DNA of 64,000 nt, taken from positions 62,001 through 126,000 of the forward strand of contig CBDCTW010000005.1 in assembly GCA_965222425.1 (NCBI GenBank), written 5' to 3'. A program made the translations under genes and the position numbers. This document shows positions 9,398-18,414 of this stretch, in pieces. This DNA is from CBDCNP01 sp965222425 (GTDB taxonomy: Bacteria > Acidobacteriota > Vicinamibacteria > Marinacidobacterales > DATDRI01). The notes under the pieces were generated by a model, which saw only the letters and a program-made list of their open reading frames with translations, had not been told where the DNA came from and made no database searches. Position 1 is the stretch's first letter; every line of letters begins with the position of its first letter.

Positions 9398-9577
9398 CTG
9401 AAGGTCGTACTGGAGCCAAGCGACGAGGGTGGGTACACAGTGCATGTGCCCTCGCTCCTCGGTTGTATCAGTGAGGGCGAAACGGTCGACGAGGCGATGA
9501 AGAATGGACGCGAAGCGATCGAGCTCTACACCGACCAAGCGGATGAACAACCATCGGCCGATCCCCCGAAATCGTGA
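9398..9577 (+). CDS. HicB-like antitoxin, orphan, start codon unclear
   Basis: The frame reads LKVVLEPSDEGGYTVHVPSL then GCISEGETVDEAMKN and ends at TGA 9575-9577 (59 codons). This is the compact HicB fold that normally begins MKLKVVLEPS. The frame is open only back to TAA at 9377 and contains no ATG, GTG or TTG before the conserved part. CTG at 9398, 12 nt after GGAGG (9381-9385), is one option. Alternatively GTGCGC at 9385 in the next frame would give MRFKLKV if one base of GTGCGCATTTAAG were absent, so a one-base insertion is possible. No recognisable HicA toxin follows. Confidence 0.6.
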   Translation: MKVVLEPSDEGGYTVHVPSLLGCISEGETVDEAMKNGREAIELYTDQADEQPSADPPKS

Positions 9578-9636
9578 GCTCGGCGGGGCATTATTAGAAA
9601 GCGATCCTTCTCTCCGCGTCTGCGAAACCCAAGGAG

Positions 9637-10755
9637 ATGGAAGAGCTCCATCGCGAGCCATCGGGCCGTCCCTTGGTCCACGACGAACGCTCCTGGAATG
9701 TCGGGGTGGCGGCGAACCCCCGGCATCCAATGCAGGAATCGCTCGAACCCAAACTGTCTGAGCTTTGCAGACAACGCCAGCCACAAGGCGCGTATCGGGC
9801 ACGAGGACTCATCTACTACTTTGGCCATTCGGATCACGATCGTGCGATGAGGGAGTTGACACTGGCCGCGAAGGGTCTGCCCAATGACTCCTTGGTCCGA
9901 CAGCTCATGGGCTCCGTGAAGAGAAGCCGCGGCGACTTCGAAGGGTCATGGGCGCAGATGAAAGAAGCCTTCGCACTGAACCCCAGAAATAGCCTTCTGG
10001 CGTGGGATATAGGGCAAACGCTCATCTTCCTTCGACGATAGGCAGAGGCCGACCGACACTTGAAACTGTCCATCGCCATCACTCCTGATCAAACGCGCGC
10101 CTACCACTTCCTCGCTCTGAATGAATGGCTGTGGGAAGGCGACTTGGACAACGCGCGCAAGGCGCTCGAGTCGATGCCCGATCAGAGCGATCCGCAAACA
10201 GCACTCCTCTGGGCCCACCAATTGACGCTGGAGAGAAGCTATGAAGAGGCCCTGGAAAAACTGAGCTCGTTGCCAGGAGATGTTTGGTTGCTCCATATCG
10301 GCGACTCCGCTGCGTTACAAAAAGCGAAGCTCTACCGGTTGTTGGGCAACCCGGACGCTGCTCGCGCTGCGTGCGGCGAGGCAAGCACCCGCATTGAAAG
10401 TGAGTTGGAGGACCTCCCTGACGGTTCCCCGCTACATGGACACCTGGCGATCGCGTACGCATGCCTTGGACGCCGGCCGGAGGCCGTCGATTTAGCCGAG
10501 ACCCACATGGATCTTACGCCGTTCACTATCGAGGCCGTGGGCGAACTCTGGCGAACTAGAACTCTGGCACTGGTCTACACGATGGTGGGCGAGCACGACG
10601 CGGCCTTGGATCAGATCGAGGTTATCCTCTCCATTCCCGCCCCGTTTTCAGTCCCTTTGCTCGAGCTCGACCCCATTTGGGACCCCTTGCGCGATCACCC
10701 GCGCTATCAAGAGATCGTCGAGAAGTACGCTCTCCCCTCTGAAGGAACGAGCTAG
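9637..10755 (+). pseudogene. TPR C-terminal fragment of a kinase-type protein, in-frame stop
   Basis: One frame spans the region and is interrupted by TAG at 10039-10041 (LRR*AEADRH). It encodes TPR-like helix pairs (DHDRAMRELTLAAKGLPND, NARKALESMPDQ, YEEALEKLSSLPG) and ends LLELDPIWDPLRDHPRYQEI. The same order and wording occur in the downstream kinase gene (AAKGLPNDPLAPLL, RILDEMPYRTD, LLELDPKWDPLRDHPRYQ), so it is a paralogue of that protein's C-terminal half without the kinase, membrane and TolB-N parts. Likely a remnant; a CAG to TAG change would explain the stop. The next kinase begins 10 nt further on. Confidence 0.75.
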
Positions 10756-10764
10756 AGCGAGCAC

Positions 10765-13447
10765 ATGGTCGGGCAAACACTTTCCCACTACAAGATCCTG
10801 GCGGAGATCAGCCGCGGGGGGATGGGGATCGTCTATCGCGCGATGGACACCAAGCTCGACCGGGAAGTTGCGATCAAGGTGCTTCCTCAGGAACTGGTCT
10901 CGGACTCGGAACGCCGCCGCCGTTTCGTGCAGGAAGCCAAGGCCGCAGCGGCGCTCCACCACCCCCACATCGCCACCGTCTTCGAGATCGACGAAGTCGA
11001 TGGGGTGACCTTCATCGCCATGGAGCTCATCGAAGGCGAAAAACTCCGCGACGTCTTGCAGCAGGAACGACTACCCGTGGCTCGCACTTTGGAGCTGGTC
11101 ACGGAAGTGGCGGAAGGCCTTGCTCTCGCACACGAAAAGGGTGTCGTGCACCGCGATCTCAAGCCGGGCAACATCATGGTGACCAAGCAGGGACACGCGA
11201 AGATCATCGACTTCGAGCTTGCCAAGCTGGTGGAACCGCTGGGAGGTAGCGACGCGGAAGCCGCGACGGCGGCCCGGGCGGAGACGGATCCCGGGAAAGT
11301 CATGGGGACGCTCTCGTACATGTCTCCGGAGCAGGCGCGCGGCAGTCGGGTGGATCACCGGAGCGACATCTTCAGCTTGGGGGTCGTCCTCCACGAGATG
11401 CTGACCGGACAGCCTCCCTTCCAGGGGGCCACCGGAGCGGACACGCTCTCCGCTATTCTGAAAGAGCCGGTCCCACGCTTACCCGCTTTGGGAGCGGAGA
11501 TCTCGCCGGAAGCGGCTTCGGAACTTCAGAGAGCGATGGACAAGTGTCTCGCCAAGGATCCCGGAAAACGTTACCAGACGATGAGCGACCTTGTCGTGGA
11601 TCTCCGGGCGCTGTGGCGACGGGTGGAGTCCGGGTCGATGGCAAGCGTGGCCGCCGCTCCGGTCCAAGCCCCGTCCGAAAGAGAGTCGTCTTCGCAATCG
11701 CCGCGATCGCTGTTGCAGCAGTGCTTTCACTTGCAGGGTATTCGTTGCTCTCTCGTCAGTCTACGAGCACGGAAGGGGCAACGCCGGTCGCCCAGAGAAA
11801 GAAGACCGCGGTCCTTCCATTCGAGAACCTGGGGCCTCCCGAAGACGAGTATTTCGCGGACGGGATGACGGAGGAGATCACGAGTCGACTCGCCAGGGTG
11901 AGTGGCCTCGGCGTCATCTCCCGCAACAGTACGAGGCAGTACAAAGATACGGACAAACCGACTCAACAGATCGGAGAGGAGCTTGGAATCGAGTACCTGT
12001 TGGAAGGCACGGTGCGATGGCAGAAAGGCTCGGATGGAAGTCCGGGGCGGGTGCGGGTCATCCCCCAGCTCATCCGTGTCGCCGACGACACGCACCTATG
12101 GTCCGACGTGTACGATCGGGTCACGGAAGATCTCTTTGAGGTTCAGTCTGAAATCGCCCATGCAGTGATCCAACAATTGGACGTCACGCTGCTGGCGCCA
12201 GAACGCGAGGCGCTCACGCTGAAGCCTACGGATAACATGGAGTCTCTTCAAGCCTATCAGCGGGGCCGAAGCTACCTATTTAGTCAGGGTGGGCCCTCCA
12301 AGGAAGACTTGGATCTCGCGGAGCACATGCTCGACCGGGCGACGAGACTAGATCCGAACTTCGCCGCTGCTCACGCCGATCTCGCTACTGCTCACGTTTG
12401 GTTGTGGTTCCACGGCTACGACCGCTCCGAAGAACGCGTGGAACGGGCGAGAGAAACTTTGGAACGAGCACGCGAGCTCCAGCCGGATCTCCCGGCGGTG
12501 CACCAAAGCACCGGAGTGTACGCGTACATGGTGGAAAGAGACTACGATCGCGCCCTCAGCGAGCCCGCGACCGCCGCCAAAGGGCTGCCCAATGACCCCC
12601 TCGCCCCCCTCCTCGCCGGCGCCGTGTTCCGTCGCCGCGGCGATTGGCAGCACGCTATCGATGAAATGGAAACGGCACTCGAGCTGGATCCCCGAAACGC
12701 AGTCGTGGCGGGAGGGCTCGGGATGACGTACCTTTGGGCCGGGAGGCACCAGGACGCGGATCGAGTCTTGAGCCTAGCTCTTTCCCTGGCCCCCGATCAC
12801 CCGGGCAATTATTCGTCCAAGGCGCTTAACTACTGGTGCTGGAAAAGCGAACCAATAGAGGCACGGCGGATACTCGATGAGATGCCATATCGGACGGATG
12901 CCGGATTTCCGGTCTATGTATGGTTTTTGCAGGAAACACTTGAGCGGAACTTCGAGGCAGCACTAAGCCGCCTGCAGTCGACGCCGCTCGCGTCGTTCGA
13001 GGGTCACCATTGGCTTTACCCGAAGGCGCTACTGTCGGCGCTCACCTTGCGTGAGCTCGACCGGACCGAGGAGGCACGTGCCGCATTTGAAGATGCTCGG
13101 GGAATTCTGGAGGAGCGGGTACAACAAAGTCCCGAAGACCATCGCCTCCACTCTGCTCTCGGTATCGCCTATGCCGGCGTCGGACGCGAGGAGGAAGCAG
13201 TCGCCGCTGGAAAACGAGGCGTGGAGCTTATGCCGGTTTCGAAGGATGCATTCGTGGGGCCAGTGCGGCTCGCAGATTTGGCTCTCATCTACACGATGTG
13301 GGCGAGTACGAGGCGGCATTGGAGCAAATCGAGCGGGTCCTTTCCGTTCCCTCGATTTTCTCGGTCCCCCTGCTCGAGCTCGACCCGAAGTGGGATCCCT
13401 TGCGCGATCACCCGCGCTATCAGAAGCTCATCGAAAAATATCGCTAG
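10765..13447 (+). pseudogene. Ser/Thr protein kinase with membrane, FlgO-like and TPR domains, two frameshifts
   Basis: Kinase domain: glycine loop EISRGGMGIVYRA, VAIKVLP lysine, catalytic loop VVHRDLKPGN, SPEQARGSRVDHRSD. The magnesium loop reads IDFELAKL, so the Gly of DFG is Glu (codon near 11212-11216). After the kinase (about residue 300) the frame must shift near 11680 to continue with RKRVVFAIAAIAVAAVLSLA (membrane helix), VLPFENLGPPEDEYFADGM (FlgO/TolB-N-like domain) and many TPRs. A second shift near 13297 (ACGATGTGGGC, where one G seems missing) is needed to reach LLELDPKWDPLRDHPRYQ and the TAG at 13445-13447. Whole architecture is kinase-TM-FlgO-TPR, about 890 residues if intact. 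As it stands it should not give a full-length product. Confidence 0.8.
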
Positions 13448-13760
13448 CGCCTCGACTGTTACCATTTGACCCAGATTCGGCTTTGGCACACGTGTGCCAA
13501 ACCTGGTTGCGCTTCAGCGCCTTCTCCATCAGCGACGGCCGACGCCACTCGAGCTCGGAGGGCGCTCGACCCTTCAGGCCAATCGTTCCCACGTGAATCA
13601 TGCGGTGGTGAAAAACGCAGACCGAGATCAGATTCGGCGGTGAGTTACTTTCGGCGCGATTCTTTCGCCCGCTGCGGCTCCGGAACCTGATGTGATGCAC
13701 GTGTAGCTGAGCCCGTGCACCACAATCGGGATATTGGCAACGGTTATGTGGAGCTCCACA
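13428..13760 (-). pseudogene. HNH endonuclease C-terminal fragment
   Basis: The reverse frame, open from a stop at 13761-13763, reads CQYPDCGARAQLHVHHIRF, then NLISVCVFHHRMIHVG and APSELEWR. This is the HNH nuclease module: Cys-x4-Cys, the HH of the first motif, and the N...C..HH..IH second motif. The large N-terminal part found in acidobacterial and related HNH proteins is missing. The fragment abuts, and slightly overlaps on the opposite strand, the truncated Omp85-type gene that starts near 13741. Both have lost their 5' parts at about the same place, which points to a rearrangement junction. Confidence 0.65.
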
Positions 13761-14406
13761 TTACAATGAGATTCGTCTCGGCTACGACATCGGAGACGTG
13801 GATTTCGGCCTCCGCGTCGGAGATCCTCTCTTTGAGGAAATTCAGGAAAAAGAAGAGCGGGCTCGGCTCCGCTGGATCTATGATGGGCAGGATCGCGCGC
13901 TCATCCCCACGCCAGGTCTTCCCGTCCTCTCCAGTACCCGCTGGTTCCTAGACGCGCCCACGGCCACAACCGACTTCGGCTTGTCGGAAGCGAGGGTGTC
14001 GGTCTTCTGGCCAATTGCCAAGACCCATCGTCTCGCTTTCGTCGGCGCCGGGGGGTCTTCGTTCAATCAACCGGTCCCGACACTCTATGACTTCACGTTG
14101 GGCGGTTCACTTCGGTTGACCGCCTACGACGACGATGAGTTTCGCGGAGATAAGTTCCTTCTCGGGAGCGTGGCCTACTTGAAACAAATCTCTCGACTTC
14201 CTGATTTCGTCGGCGCGGCGGTCTATCTGACCGGACTGGCGGAGTTCGGGAGTGTGTTCGACGATTTCGATAACGCGGAGGTGCGGAGCAGCTATAGCGG
14301 CGGCCTGCTAATGGAGACCGGCGTGGGCCTCGTGGCGGCGGTGTTGGCGTTTGGCGACGACGGTTCCGCGCGGTTCGTGTTTTCTTTGGGTCGGAGCTTC
14401 CGCTAG
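13741..14406 (+). pseudogene. Omp85/patatin-type outer-membrane barrel, C-terminal fragment
   Basis: The frame reads HYNEIRLGYDIGDVDFGLRV from about 13759, with GSLRLTAYDDDEFRGDKFLL, and ends FVFSLGRSFR with a terminal aromatic-rich beta strand. The block 'LGG.LRL.AYD.DE.RG...L' followed by alternating hydrophobic strands is typical of the C-terminal bacterial-surface-antigen barrel carried by PlpD-like patatin phospholipases. Patatin and POTRA parts are absent and no start codon with a ribosome-binding site fits before 13798. It is therefore a 5'-truncated gene whose breakpoint adjoins the HNH fragment. An expressed short barrel from an internal ATG cannot be excluded. Confidence 0.6.
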
Positions 14407-14466
14407 CCCGATACATCTAGGTCACAGCCAAAGTACAATGTGACCCGACTACGATGAAGGCTTAGG

Positions 14467-14721
14467 ATGAAAGTACGTATGGCCCGTATCGGCAACTCGT
14501 GGGTAGTCCGGATCCCCAGAACGCTCATTGACCAAGCCGGCTTGGGCGAGGACGTCGGGATCAACGTTCAGGGTGAGTCGGCGATCGTGGGTCCCCCGCG
14601 GCGCGCGCGTCAGGGCTGGGCAGTCGCATTCCAGGCAATGGCCCGTCGAGGGGACGACGCGCTGCCGGGCGCCGGTTCGCTTCCTCCTACGCGCTGGGAA
14701 AGAGAAGAGTGGGAGTGGTGA
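14467..14721 (+). CDS. MazE/AbrB-type antitoxin, without a toxin partner
   Basis: 84 residues beginning KVRMARIGNSWVVRIPRTLI, the swapped-hairpin AbrB/MazE DNA-binding fold ('IGNS..VRIP..L...AGL'). The C-terminus REEWEW is the acidic tail that normally clamps the toxin. Immediately after its TGA the sequence GTGAACGGACGCGGG followed by TGAGTTTGG resembles the first codons of a mazF gene (M-N-G-R-G-E-V-W) but stops at once, so the toxin gene seems lost. A VapBC pair faces it from the other strand 45 nt away. Confidence 0.75.
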   Translation: MKVRMARIGNSWVVRIPRTLIDQAGLGEDVGINVQGESAIVGPPRRARQGWAVAFQAMARRGDDALPGAGSLPPTRWEREEWEW

Positions 14722-14766
14722 ACGGACGCGGGTGAGTTTGGCCGCACGCCAGTGACCGTTACCGTT

Positions 14767-15153
14767 CTACGAACGGGGCCGAAGTTCTTCTACGGCATCG
14801 CCTAGACGTTTGTCGAGCGTCACAAGCTCGGCTTTCAACCGAGTCGCCAACCAGAGATACGTCGCGTCATAGCAAATAAAGTTGGTTTGCTCCGCAAGCG
14901 TCACTACCGCGTCTAGCGCTACCTCCACCTCCTCGACTCCAACTCTTTCCCTGCGAGCGTATGCATCGAGCATCTGCTGTCGCATTTCGGGACGGCGTTG
15001 GATCTTCTTGAGGCAGACGCTCGCCACTTCAAAATGCACGAGCGCGGGCGCAACGAGCCGACTTTGTCCCAGACGCTGCACCACCTCCTCTGCTTCGGGC
15101 TCCCCGAACAGGAGAGCGGCGAGAGCCGAGGCGTCGATAACCTTAACGGGCAT
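14767..15153 (-). CDS. vapC: VapC-type PIN-domain toxin
   Basis: 128 residues with the PIN ribonuclease acidic residues in place: VIDASALAALLFGEPEAE (first Asp), the middle Glu in VHFEVASVCLKK, and CYDATYLWLATRLKAELVTLD (two more Asp). PIN toxins cleave tRNA or rRNA and are neutralised by the cognate VapB. Its start overlaps the end of the upstream antitoxin gene by 11 nt, the standard vapBC arrangement. Complete and undamaged. Confidence 0.88.
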   Translation of the reverse strand: MPVKVIDASALAALLFGEPEAEEVVQRLGQSRLVAPALVHFEVASVCLKKIQRRPEMRQQMLDAYARRERVGVEEVEVALDAVVTLAEQTNFICYDATYLWLATRLKAELVTLDKRLGDAVEELRPRS

Positions 15154-15379
15154 CTCGGTCGGCCCGGATCATCGCGGCCGCTTCCGACGGCGTCGAGACA
15201 CCCCGACTTCGAATCTCTTCGAGCAGTTCCTCAACCGTCCGTCGCTTTTCCGGCTCCAGCGTCAACTCTAAGATGCTCATCAGCTCACCTTGAAGAGACC
15301 GGTGGTGTCGATCGGCACGCTCACGGAGGCGCTCCACCCAGTCGTCCGGAACATTCTTAATAGAAAGGCTGACGCCCAT
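15143..15379 (-). CDS. vapB: VapB/FitA-like ribbon-helix-helix antitoxin
   Basis: 78 residues. The N-terminus VSLSIKNVPDDWVERLRERA followed by HHRSLQGELMSIL is the ribbon-helix-helix DNA-binding fold of the FitA/VapB group. The C-terminal part (EELLEEIRSRGVSTPSEAAA) would bind the PIN toxin. It is cotranscribed with vapC (11-nt overlap) and presumably represses its own promoter through the AT-rich palindromes directly upstream. Confidence 0.85.
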   Translation of the reverse strand: MGVSLSIKNVPDDWVERLRERADRHHRSLQGELMSILELTLEPEKRRTVEELLEEIRSRGVSTPSEAAAMIRADRDAR

Positions 15380-15387
15380 ATGGCGGC

Positions 15388-15442
15388 TCCATTATAGCTC
15401 TATATTAGCTATTTTTTAGCTTTGTTATAGCATTATAACAAC
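15388..15442 (-). promoter_or_regulatory. AT-rich vapBC promoter/operator
   Basis: A 55-bp AT-rich island in an otherwise GC-rich region, between vapB and the symporter gene. It contains a perfect palindrome GTTATA-GCAT-TATAAC (15424-15439) and, on the vapB strand, TATAAT at 15391-15396 and another at 15433-15438 that could serve as -10 boxes. The palindrome is the expected type of operator for VapBC autoregulation. The core ATGCTATAA recurs before the RelBE pair (29027-29035). Confidence 0.5.
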
Positions 15443-15494
15443 TCCACAAAAAGCTAGTGGAAACCACCCCGAAAACTATGTTAGGAACAACGGC

Positions 15495-16910
15495 GTGAGC
15501 AGCGTCTACCTCTGGGCCATCGTCAGCTATTTCCTCTTGCTCGTCATCGTCGCGGTGCGTGGAAGCCGCGGCGTCTCCACTCAGGAGGATTTCTCGGTCG
15601 CCGGCCGGCGGCTGGGAACCTTCGTTCTCTCCTTCACCATGATCGCGACCTGGATCGGGAGCGGAAGCTTTTTCGGGAACTCCGAAAAGACGTACGAAAT
15701 CGGCCTTTCGGCTTGGATTCTTCCGGTCGCGTCCATCATGTCGATATTCTTTCTGAGCTTGGTAGCCGGCCGGGCACGAGCGCTCCAGCAGATTACGATT
15801 CCCGATTTGCTCGAACGCCGCTACAACTTGGCGGCCCGACTCTTCGGAACTCTCGCCCTCCTCATGGCCTACTGCACGATCCTTTCTTATCAGTTCCGGG
15901 CTGCGGGAACCGTCTTGAACCTCGCACTTCCCGAGCTTCCCTACCAGCCGGCCGTCGTCTTGACCGCGATCTTCATCGTGCTCTACACGACGTTCGGAGG
16001 CATGGTCTCTGTCGCCCACATCGGTGTCGTCTCCGGCATCACGATGATCGCCGGCATGTCGATCACTTTCGTCATGTTGTTCATGCGCACCGGCGGCATG
16101 GAAGGAATGCGCGAAGTCCTGGATCCGTCGCACTTCCAACTCATCGGTCCCATCGGATTGGTAGAAGCCATCGGTTTGTCGCTCCCCACCGGCCTTCTCA
16201 TCTTGGCCGAAGCGAATCTCTACCAGAGGTTTTTCTCCGCCCGGACGCCGCTCGTCGCGAAGAAGGCGGCGCTTTGGACGGCATTGGGTGTGAGCTTCCT
16301 GGAGGCGATGATCATCTTGAACGCGTGGGTTGGCTCCTCGCTGATACCCGAAATGGATATTCCCGGACGGGTCATCCCGTATGCCGCCCGTGACTTTCTT
16401 CCGGTGGGACTCGGCGCGCTGATGCTCACGACGGTGATGGCGATCGTCTTATCGACCGCGACGAGCTGCCTGCTAGTACCGGCGACTACCTTGGTGCGGG
16501 ACATCTACCAGAGATTCATCAACCCCAACGCGAGCGGGCGCACGCTCGTCATCCGTTTGAGAATGGCGACAATTCTTCTGGGGCTGGTGGCTTACTATTT
16601 GTCGACCTTGTCCGATCGGTTCCTCTCCGTCGCGCTCTTGGCCTATACGATATGGGGGACGTCGATCGCTCCATCCCTGATCGCGACCTTCTTCTGGAAG
16701 AGAGCCACCGGAGCGGGCGCGGTCGCGTCGATCGCCACGGGTACGACGACGACGCTGCTTTGGAATCTGCTCTACACCGGCCCAGTGAAAGCCGTCATAC
16801 CTGCGATCACACTTTCGGTCGCGGCTCTCGTCGTGGTCTCGCTTCTCACCGAACCGACCCCGCCCGAGAAAGTGGAGCCGTTCTTCAATAAGGAAGCGCT
16901 CGACTCTTGA
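15495..16910 (+). CDS. Sodium:solute symporter (SSS family)
   Basis: 471 residues from GTG at 15495. About 12-13 membrane segments: VYLWAIVSYFLLLVIVAVRG first, then the conserved RRLGTFVLSFTMIATWIGSG (sodium-site helix), YTTFGGMVSVAHIGVVSG and LSTATSCLLVPATTLVRDIY. The early 'VAGRRLG' and the TWIGSGSF helix break are family signatures. It imports an unknown organic solute with sodium. The 3' end overlaps the convergent phyH fragment by 26 nt. Confidence 0.9.
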   Translation: MSSVYLWAIVSYFLLLVIVAVRGSRGVSTQEDFSVAGRRLGTFVLSFTMIATWIGSGSFFGNSEKTYEIGLSAWILPVASIMSIFFLSLVAGRARALQQITIPDLLERRYNLAARLFGTLALLMAYCTILSYQFRAAGTVLNLALPELPYQPAVVLTAIFIVLYTTFGGMVSVAHIGVVSGITMIAGMSITFVMLFMRTGGMEGMREVLDPSHFQLIGPIGLVEAIGLSLPTGLLILAEANLYQRFFSARTPLVAKKAALWTALGVSFLEAMIILNAWVGSSLIPEMDIPGRVIPYAARDFLPVGLGALMLTTVMAIVLSTATSCLLVPATTLVRDIYQRFINPNASGRTLVIRLRMATILLGLVAYYLSTLSDRFLSVALLAYTIWGTSIAPSLIATFFWKRATGAGAVASIATGTTTTLLWNLLYTGPVKAVIPAITLSVAALVVVSLLTEPTPPEKVEPFFNKEALDS

Positions 16911-17220
16911 ATTGCAGAAACTTCTCGCCGGCCTGTCTGGTCCGGACTTCGTTCGATCCGATGGTCCGTGGATTCTCGGGGAAGAACTTGTGCTCGTCTA
17001 CCCCTCTGACCAACGTCGCGCCGTGACTGGGGGACGTGGTTTGCTTTGTCGAGGTCGCGATATAGCCGGTCGCAAAGCCGATGCGAAGGTCGTCGGACAA
17101 GTTGGGACCGGAGCCATGGATCGTGCGGGGATGATGAAAGGACATCTCGCCGGCGCGAAGCTCGAGGTCCACTGCCTGCGATTCATCGAACGGAACCATC
17201 ACTTGAGGCCCGCGACTCGA
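16885..17220 (-). pseudogene. Phytanoyl-CoA dioxygenase (PhyH) C-terminal fragment
   Basis: The reverse frame reads QVMVPFDESQAVDLELRAGE, then MSFHHPRTIHGSGPNLSDD and RIGFATGYI. The distal iron-ligand His and the 2-oxoglutarate-binding Arg of the Fe(II)/2OG dioxygenase fold lie in HGSGPN..DDLRIGFA. The N-terminal two-thirds, including the H-x-D pair, is missing: homology stops at about 17218. There the plus strand enters a 5'-truncated CoA-ligase gene. The ATG at 17283 lies in foreign sequence. The 3' end runs 26 nt into the symporter gene. Confidence 0.75.
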
Positions 17221-17221
17221 G

Positions 17222-18394
17222 CACGTTGACACCAGCAAGCTCGAAGACCCTGAAGAATGGCGCAAGATACCCATACTCGACAAAGAGATGCTTCGGGCAC
17301 TTTCGGACCAGGAATTCTACGAGGACTTCTGCCTCCCTGCCGAAGGCCAAATTGCCGAATACTGGCGCTCGGGTGACATGACGGGCAAGCCGTTGTTCTA
17401 TCCGAGGTCGTTCGAAGACATCCGTTACGCGATGATGGGTTTCGCTCGGTCCTTCATGTGCATGGACGTGGGGGCCGGCGAGCGCGCTCACCTGTCTTTC
17501 CCCCTCGGCATTCATCCGGCCGGTCATATGTGGGCCCGGGCGGGAGAGATGATGGGAATCGGCATGAGTTGGGTGGGCTCCGGTGCCGCGGCGCCGTCCA
17601 CGGTTCAGCTCGACCTCATCGAGATGTTGAACCCGACGATATGGATGGGAATGCCGAGCTATGGTCTTCACTTGACCAATCTCGCCGAAGCGAGGGGGAT
17701 CGATCTCACCCAGAGCTCAGTGAAGAAGATCCTTTGCACCGCCGAGCCACTATCCGCGGCCAAGCGAGAGAAGCTCGAACGCGTGTGGGGAGCCAAGGTG
17801 TACGACGCCTTCGGGATGACCGAGGTCTCAATGATGGCCGCGGAGGGAGAGATTGCCGACGGGTTCCACATTTGGACGGATATCGCTTACATCGAGGTCG
17901 TCGATCCGGAAACGCACGAACCGGTGGCACAGGGAGACCCGGGTGCGCTGGTGGTCACTTCGTTGTTCACCAACAACGTCACACCATTTCTGCGATGGTA
18001 TTCGGGCGACATCGTGACCTATCGGGGGAGATCTTCGAACACCGAGCCTCTTTCGGTGTTTCCAGTGATTAAGCACGCCCACCGCACCGCGGGCTTTTTC
18101 AAGATCCGCGGCGTGAACATCAACCACACCGAGCTCGAAGATTTCATGTTCTCCAACCGATGGATCAATAATTTCAAGGCCGAAGTTCTGACGGTCGACG
18201 ACCTGGACGTGCCACGTTTGTCGAGCGAGGTACCGCGTCACGTCGACACGGACGTCGTTGGGAAAGAGCTCGAGTCCGAAACGAAGCGGGTGTTCGAGAT
18301 CACTCCCCAGGTGACGATTCTCGAGGTCGGCACACTGGCTAGGGAGTTCGAGAACAGTGTCAAGGCGCCGCGTTTCGTGGACCGAAGACTCTAG
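17222..18394 (+). pseudogene. PaaK-like CoA ligase (phenylacetate-CoA ligase family), 5'-truncated
   Basis: The frame is open from about 17207 but ligase-like sequence begins near 17225 (VDTSKLEDPEEWRKIPILDK). It contains EYWRSGDMTGKPLFYPRS (the adenylate-binding SGTTG-like loop, degenerate), MWMGMPSYGLHL-type segment (TIWMGMPSYG), VYDAFGMTEVSMMAAEGE (A5 motif) and LRWYSGDIVTY (A7/A8 motif). About 40-60 N-terminal residues expected in PaaK-like ligases are absent and no good start codon lies before the homology. An internal ATG at 17288 could give a shortened product. Family members adenylate aryl or acyl acids and load them on CoA. Confidence 0.65.
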
Positions 18395-18414
18395 TCCCTG
18401 TATCGGCGGACGAA

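Noticed and set aside
9578..9830. HicA toxin partner of the HicB-like gene
   Set aside because: No frame on either strand shows the HicA double-stranded-RNA-binding pattern with its catalytic His; the sequence is better read as the start of the TPR fragment.
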